Shown here: positions 63,482-64,000 of the stretch, piece by piece
How the letters are laid out: every line of letters starts with the position of its first letter
How positions within the stretch are numbered: the stretch's first letter is position 1
Source: Beaufortia kweichowensis
Taxonomy: Eukaryota > Chordata > Actinopteri > Cypriniformes > Gastromyzontidae
Reading direction: 5' to 3'
Length of the DNA stretch: 64,000 nt
NCBI GenBank assembly: GCA_019155185.1
Contig: CM032802.1
Span: 12,190,501-12,254,500, forward strand
The notes under the pieces: model-generated
The model's input: the letters and a program-made list of their open reading frames with translations, nothing else
The model's database searches: none
What the model was told of the DNA's origin: nothing
Position numbers and translations under genes: made by a program

Positions 63482-64000
63482 GTAAGTTATATTGTAATTT
63501 CCTCCGTTTCTTTTGTGATTATAGAACCAGAATAGCCCAAAGAGACAAGTATGTTTTTGTTGTTATGGTCTTCTAATAAACTGATCCAAGCTATATAAAC
63601 CCATATTTGTCCTGCTGTTGACCTCTCTCAGTTATCCACAGTTTGGGATTGGTCCAACAAGTTGTCCCATTGAGCTTTAGACTCTGAGCAGGTGATGTTT
63701 TGTTTGGTTTAAGCCATGCAGAGACATGCTTCAGTACTATTTTGAGTTCACTGCTTTTAGATTATGTGTTTCCAGCCAGTGTCAAAGGATTTTAGGTCCA
63801 AAGAAGCCGTTGTCATATTCAATGGCCGTGTAAACAGTGCCAAAACTATTGTAGATCTTTTGTGTCTATTAAGTAAGTATGCAAAGTTCTCTGTGTGTGG
63901 TCGTCTCACTGGAACAGTATAGTGGAGAAGTTTTTAATAAATTTGTTCTGACCCTCAGCCAAGCTTTCTATTAAAAAGCTAATCCAGAGTGACGGATGGT
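63482..64000 (+). other. srgap1: srgap1 intron 13, start
   Basis: Begins with a GTAAGTT donor after the RhoGAP-opening exon. The next expected exon (Leu-Gln-x-Gln-Gly-Ile-Phe-Arg) is not present before the window ends. Confidence 0.6.

Overview
The window is teleost nuclear DNA: AT-rich, with intron-bearing vertebrate genes and many fish-type repeats (tRNA-derived SINEs, palindromic MITEs, hAT-like elements, long CT and TA microsatellites). The repeat mix suggests a cyprinid, but that is inference. No prokaryotic, viral or CRISPR-like content was seen. Exons were placed by hand from splice sites, reading phase and remembered protein families; no alignment was run.

Layout. 1-1261: intergenic with a SINE relic. 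1262-3543 (-): complete nine-exon AKR1-type aldo-keto reductase. 4791-10144 (-): tat, tyrosine aminotransferase, eleven coding exons, with a noncoding first exon and TATA box near 10.5 kb. 12127-14916 (-): tinf2, the shelterin subunit TIN2; its last exon is broken by an apparent extra A. 15914-16441 (+): c19orf12 homologue. 16894-18149 (-): uqcrfs1, Rieske protein of complex III, with a one-base frameshift and a short presequence. 18481-20840 (+): rxylt1 (tmem5), complete in six exons with one GC-AG intron. 22345-63481 (+): the first 13 coding exons of srgap1 (F-BAR domain up to the start of RhoGAP), running off the right edge.

The genes have separate jobs: carbonyl reduction, tyrosine catabolism, telomere protection, a mitochondrial/ER-associated protein, respiration, alpha-dystroglycan glycosylation and Slit-Robo signalling. 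Tight spacing is the main functional link. uqcrfs1 and rxylt1 are divergent across 331 bp and probably share a promoter, tinf2 and c19orf12 are divergent across about 1 kb, and c19orf12 and uqcrfs1 converge. From 22.4 kb rightward the window is almost all srgap1 intron, with repeats and a few blocks that could be regulatory.

I found no convincing new biological system. The points most worth checking are the two frameshifts in otherwise intact genes, the short Rieske presequence, the roughly 200-bp CT microsatellite that forms the polypyrimidine tract of srgap1 exon 4, the GC-AG intron, paired palindromes near the tinf2/c19orf12 promoters, a long hairpin in a tat intron, and a CpG-rich island inside srgap1.
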